DNA from: Promethearchaeia archaeon
Lineage (GTDB): Archaea; Asgardarchaeota; Lokiarchaeia; Sigyniarchaeales; SOKP01
DNA length: 7,583 nt
Direction: 5' to 3'
NCBI GenBank assembly: GCA_029856295.1
Contig: JAHQWS010000103.1
Span: forward strand, 1 to 7,583
Part shown: positions 4,704 to 7,583 of the stretch, one piece after another
Layout: each line of letters begins with the position of its first letter
How positions within the stretch are numbered: position 1 is the stretch's first letter
Notes under the pieces: generated by a model
What the model was told of the DNA's origin: nothing
Databases searched by the model: none
Seen by the model: the letters and a program-made list of their open reading frames with translations, nothing else
Translations under genes and position numbers: made by a program

Positions 4704-6764
4704 TTATTTACGAAATGATACCTTAGTAGAATACTTCCTAAATGGGATAGGAAGCTTATGTTTTGGAAACCCCCTTGTATCTTCTTCAAGCATTTCTAAG
4801 AATTCTTCAAGCTGACTATTATTGAATTGTTCAGAAGTCCTTTTTTTAGGTCCGAAAGGTTTTCCGATGAGTCTCTTTCGAATAGAAACTGTTCCACCTT
4901 CTTCCTCATTTTTTCCTAAAATAACAATGTATGGAATCCAATCGATCTCAGCTTGTCTTATTTTTTTTCCTAAAGTTTCTTCTCTATCATCAAAATCAGC
5001 TCTATATCCTTCCCTATTTAGAACATCTAAGATTTTTTCAGCATATTCATTTTGTTTATCACTTACAGTGAGCAATCTCACTTGAACAGGGGATATCCAT
5101 GTTTTAAATCCGGGGACTATTTTATCTTTATTTCTTACTGCTGTTTCAATTAATCCCCATAATACTCTTTCTAATCCTCCCGTTGGCGAATTATGAAGAA
5201 TGATAGGATATTTTATTTGACCATCCACATCTGTGAAATGAATATCATATTTTTGTCTTTGTTTACCCTCATTATCAACCATGTATTCAAGAGAACTCTC
5301 CACATCTATCTGGTTTGTAGATAGGGTTGCGCTCTTATTTTGAGCAGAAAGTACGGGCCTCTCGAATTTTAATACAAAATAATAATATCTCTCTTCCCAC
5401 AATTCTAACAATGCTGGCTCTTTTTCAGATTTTATCAATTCTATTATCCACTTCTTATTCTCTTTATAGAACTCTTGTGTTGTTCGAAAAATGACATAAG
5501 AAGGAATACCTAAATCATCTAACAAACCCTTTATTAATTTATATTGCTTTCTAAACTCATCGATAGCGGATTCTAAGTCCTTACATAGAGTATGGAGGTC
5601 AGGCATGAGAAATCCACGCAATCTTCTTAAACCTGTTAATTCCCCCTCTTGCTCACGGCGAAAATCATATTGCTCCCATTCGTACAATCTTAAAGGAAAG
5701 TAACCAGGTTTTAAATTCATTTTACTTGCCATGTCAAACAAGAGAAAATCAGAAGCATATCTAAGTATAAATCTATTATTTCCGGATTCAACCCAATAAC
5801 TTCTTGCAGGAAATCTAGCGGTTTGTGCGGTTAACTTTTTATTTTTTACAGAATACATTATTGGTGTATCTACGAGAAGGGCTCCAAAGTCTATTAATCT
5901 ATCTTCTATGAAATTCTTAATTAAATTCTTCATGATTACTCCCTTAGTATACCAGCGTAGATTGCCTTTATCGCTGTTTTCATCGAAATCAACTAATTCA
6001 AATTCTTGCATCACCTTAATATGGACCGGTTCAATTCCCTCGTCTACTCTCCTAGAACCTAACTCAGACTTTAAAAATACATGAAAATTTTCATCTTTAA
6101 TTTCTTTTAATGGTACGATATTTTTATCTCTGTCAAATTTAATGTCAATTTCTTTACCTTGAGGAGTTATGACTTTAAACTCAGCATTTGTAATATGTTC
6201 CTCTGGTTGAATATATAATTTCACATCCCTATACATCTCAGCAACTTCATGACCGATACAATTAATTTTAAAAGATTTATACCATCCAAATGGAGAAAAT
6301 TTGGCTTTGATTCCTTTATCTTCCAGTAAATTTGCAATTTTTGGACACACTTCCATTGCGTTATCATCATTACTCAAGAATTTTGATAAGTGAGCCCATG
6401 GATATACTAGTACTTTATCAACTCGATACATATCCCTTTCTTTAATCAATTCAACCAGTTTTCTAGGTTTTCCCTTGATTTCTCCGGATTCTATTTTTTT
6501 ATTATGTTTTCTAATTTCCTCATTCTTCTCACGGTTTTTTTCGGGAAAACCTGTTATTAGAAGAATTGCTTCCTCTATAACATCAGCTCCTTGCTTTGCA
6601 ATTATATCGGTATCATATGTATCTTGGTCCTCAACCGAAACATAAGCTACAAGGACCAATCCATCCATTTTAATAAGATTTTCGGGAAACTCTTGAGGTT
6701 CACTTGTAGCTGGTTTATGCTTAACAACTTCAACACCTTCTGAATGTATTAATAAAATCTTCAT
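4704..6764 (-). CDS. thrS: Threonyl-tRNA synthetase, archaeal type
   Basis: Charges tRNA-Thr with threonine in the cytosol; 686 residues. The N-terminal editing domain (about 1-185) opens MKILLIHSEG and is the archaeal D-aminoacyl-tRNA-deacylase-like type that removes misacylated serine. Residues matching the catalytic set I recall for the Pyrococcus domain are all present: H125 (YPWAHL), Y162 and K163 (WYKSFK) and E176. The class II catalytic core (about 255-550) has motif 2 around R369 (FRREQEGEL), MPDLH with D389 and H391, H524 (LHNSP) and motif 3 GGLERVLWGL (529-538). The anticodon-binding domain (about 555-670) starts WISPVQVRLL. Two oddities: D339 stands where the zinc-ligand Cys is expected (RYASDF versus family RFAACF or E. 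coli NCPG), and the editing domain carries about 40 extra charged residues near 72-112. This explains the length compared with about 625 for Pyrococcus. No Shine-Dalgarno precedes the ATG. The HAD gene follows after 19 nt; translin is divergent. Confidence 0.97.
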   Translation of the reverse strand: MKILLIHSEGVEVVKHKPATSEPQEFPENLIKMDGLVLVAYVSVEDQDTYDTDIIAKQGADVIEEAILLITGFPEKNREKNEEIRKHNKKIESGEIKGKPRKLVELIKERDMYRVDKVLVYPWAHLSKFLSNDDNAMEVCPKIANLLEDKGIKAKFSPFGWYKSFKINCIGHEVAEMYRDVKLYIQPEEHITNAEFKVITPQGKEIDIKFDRDKNIVPLKEIKDENFHVFLKSELGSRRVDEGIEPVHIKVMQEFELVDFDENSDKGNLRWYTKGVIMKNLIKNFIEDRLIDFGALLVDTPIMYSVKNKKLTAQTARFPARSYWVESGNNRFILRYASDFLLFDMASKMNLKPGYFPLRLYEWEQYDFRREQEGELTGLRRLRGFLMPDLHTLCKDLESAIDEFRKQYKLIKGLLDDLGIPSYVIFRTTQEFYKENKKWIIELIKSEKEPALLELWEERYYYFVLKFERPVLSAQNKSATLSTNQIDVESSLEYMVDNEGKQRQKYDIHFTDVDGQIKYPIILHNSPTGGLERVLWGLIETAVRNKDKIVPGFKTWISPVQVRLLTVSDKQNEYAEKILDVLNREGYRADFDDREETLGKKIRQAEIDWIPYIVILGKNEEEGGTVSIRKRLIGKPFGPKKRTSEQFNNSQLEEFLEMLEEDTRGFPKHKLPIPFRKYSTKVSFRK

Positions 6765-6809
6765 AATAATCTTTAATCTTTATTTTTCTATACTATTTCT
6801 ACTAAAAAA

Positions 6810-6827
6810 TTCTAAATATTTTTAGAA
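6810..6827. promoter_or_regulatory. Inverted repeat in the ThrRS/translin divergent promoter region
   Basis: TTCTAAA and TTTAGAA form perfect 7-bp arms around a 4-nt centre (TATT). The element lies 45-63 bp before the ThrRS ATG and overlaps a TATA-like sequence on the minus strand. It could be an operator or simply a symmetric TATA region. The short arms in AT-rich DNA keep confidence low. Confidence 0.3.
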
Positions 6828-6840
6828 CTATGATAATTAA

Positions 6841-6852
6841 TTATATTTAAAA
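6841..6852 (+). promoter_or_regulatory. TATA-box candidate for the translin-family gene
   Basis: TTATATTTAAAA ends 37 nt before the ATG at 6890, predicting a leader of roughly 15-20 nt. No Shine-Dalgarno precedes the ATG, which is consistent with a short-leader transcript. On the other strand the same bases (TTTTAAATATAA) could serve ThrRS with a leader near 50 nt. Confidence 0.4.
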
Positions 6853-6889
6853 TCGAAATTAATCATTACTAAAATTTTTATCTATTTGT

Positions 6890-7525
6890 ATGAATCTTAA
6901 AAATATTTTCACGGAATTAACCGAGGCATTAGATAAATTGGATCAAGATAGAGAAGAGATTTTAAAAATTTCTCGATTGATGATTCGAGATTGCAGTATT
7001 GCAATCAAGCATATCCATAGAAGAGAATTTGAGCAGTATCAAGAAAAATTTAATAAGGTAAAAGTAACTCATGAAAAGCTGGTATCACTAGTTAATAAAA
7101 ATACAGGAGTCTTTTTCAAGTATTTGAAAACTCCTGAACAAGAATTTGCTGAAGCTATATCATTTTTCTCAATTATCATGAAAAAAGATCCTCCCACGCC
7201 TAAAGTTTTGAAAATTGATCCTCTAAACTATGCGTTAGGTTTAGCAGATGTTGTTGGAGAATTACGTAGATATGCTTTAGACAATATTAGAAATTCTCAA
7301 GTTGAAGATCTTAATGATATTTTAGAAAGTATGGATGAAATATATACTTATTTGTTTTCTTTAGATTATCCCTCAGGCCTTACACAAGATTTAAGACATA
7401 AAACTGATCAGGCAAGAAATATCATTGAAAGAACTAGGGGGGATATCTCTATTTCTCTTCAAATGAATAGTTTAAGAGAATGTATTGAGAGTAACGTGCA
7501 GGATAATAATACAAATAAAAAATAA
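6890..7525 (+). CDS. Translin-family protein (archaeal translin/TRAX homologue)
   Basis: A 211-residue all-helical protein of the translin family, RNA- and single-stranded-DNA-binding proteins that assemble into hollow octamers; eukaryotic translin-TRAX (C3PO) is a Mg-dependent ribonuclease. The family pattern runs in order: LDQDREEILKISRLMIRDC (17-35), the AIKHIHRREF helix (38-47), the acidic QEFAEA helix with E85 and E88, YALGLADVVGELRRYAL (114-130), YLFSLDYPSGLTQDLRHKTDQAR (154-176) and a final helix with IIERTRGDI. E85, E88 and D173 fall in the regions holding the acidic residues important for nuclease activity in TRAX-like subunits, so activity is plausible but not shown. The last 10 residues are a polar tail (NVQDNNTNKK). 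The ATG at 6890 fits the family N-terminus and the TATA spacing. Another gene follows after 17 bp. The role in archaea is not established; trimming of RNA or tRNA fragments is an inference from the eukaryotic complex. Confidence 0.85.
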   Translation: MNLKNIFTELTEALDKLDQDREEILKISRLMIRDCSIAIKHIHRREFEQYQEKFNKVKVTHEKLVSLVNKNTGVFFKYLKTPEQEFAEAISFFSIIMKKDPPTPKVLKIDPLNYALGLADVVGELRRYALDNIRNSQVEDLNDILESMDEIYTYLFSLDYPSGLTQDLRHKTDQARNIIERTRGDISISLQMNSLRECIESNVQDNNTNKK

Positions 7526-7542
7526 TTCTATAAGGTTTAAGA

Positions 7543-7583
7543 ATGCCCTTCGATACTGAAAAAATTAGAAGACAAGCAAAAAG
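7543..7583 (+). CDS. 5' end of an unrecognised gene, cut by the window edge
   Basis: ATG at 7543 begins MPFDTEKIRRQAK and stays open to the window end (13 full codons). TAAGG at 7531-7535 lies 7 nt before the ATG as a Shine-Dalgarno. The 17-bp distance from the translin stop and the ribosome site, which the translin gene lacks, suggest the second gene of an operon. Too little sequence is visible to assign a family. Confidence 0.55.
   Translation, partial: MPFDTEKIRRQAK

Noticed and set aside
4685..4789. 35-residue N-terminal extension of the HAD protein
   Set aside because: It overlaps the ThrRS 3' end in another frame and does not look like HAD sequence; the ATG at 4684 gives the typical start directly before FDLGG.
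4822..5085. Plus-strand open frame inside ThrRS
   Set aside because: It lies antisense to the conserved anticodon-binding domain, with no promoter, ribosome site or family resemblance.

Overview
The window is AT-rich archaeal DNA, and its gene content points to an Asgard archaeon of the Lokiarchaeia type. It carries an archaeal-type threonyl-tRNA synthetase with the D-aminoacyl-tRNA-deacylase-like editing domain, a Ras/Rab-like small GTPase, a translin-family protein, and a winged-helix regulator fused to a five-helix membrane domain. The taxon is inferred from gene content and base composition only; there is no rRNA to confirm it.

Layout: (1) 1-320, the 3' end of an unrecognised plus-strand gene, overlapping tail-to-tail by 8 bp with a minus-strand gene. 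(2) 313-1656, a minus-strand two-gene operon: a four-helix membrane protein, then a winged-helix/five-TM (Yip1-like) protein. (3) 1657-1842, a divergent promoter region with a perfect 16-bp palindrome. (4) 1843-3267, a multi-pass HGSNAT/DUF1624-like acyltransferase with a cytosolic tail of 11-residue repeats. (5) 3471-3998, a Ras/Rab-like GTPase. (6) 4061-6764, a minus-strand pair, ThrRS followed by a HAD phosphatase, convergent with the GTPase. (7) 6765-6889, a second divergent promoter region with an inverted repeat. (8) 6890-7583, a translin-family gene followed 17 bp later by the start of another gene.

The main point for any annotator is that two genes have no ATG, GTG or TTG that would give an intact protein: the winged-helix membrane protein and the GTPase. 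Both read cleanly upstream through conserved domain sequence to an ATT and an ATC, each 8-9 nt downstream of a purine-rich Shine-Dalgarno-like sequence. Calling from canonical starts would cut off the first half of the winged helix and the whole P-loop half of the GTPase. ThrRS also stands out: the position of its zinc-ligand cysteine is an aspartate, and its editing domain carries an insertion of roughly 40 charged residues.

Functional links are modest. ThrRS and translin (a tRNA/RNA-processing family) share a divergent promoter region. The Yip1-like regulator and the Rab-like GTPase recall a eukaryotic membrane-trafficking pairing, but they are not in one operon. I see no CRISPR array, insertion sequence, tRNA or rRNA, and no recognisable defence system. 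No gene-free stretch exceeds about 205 bp.
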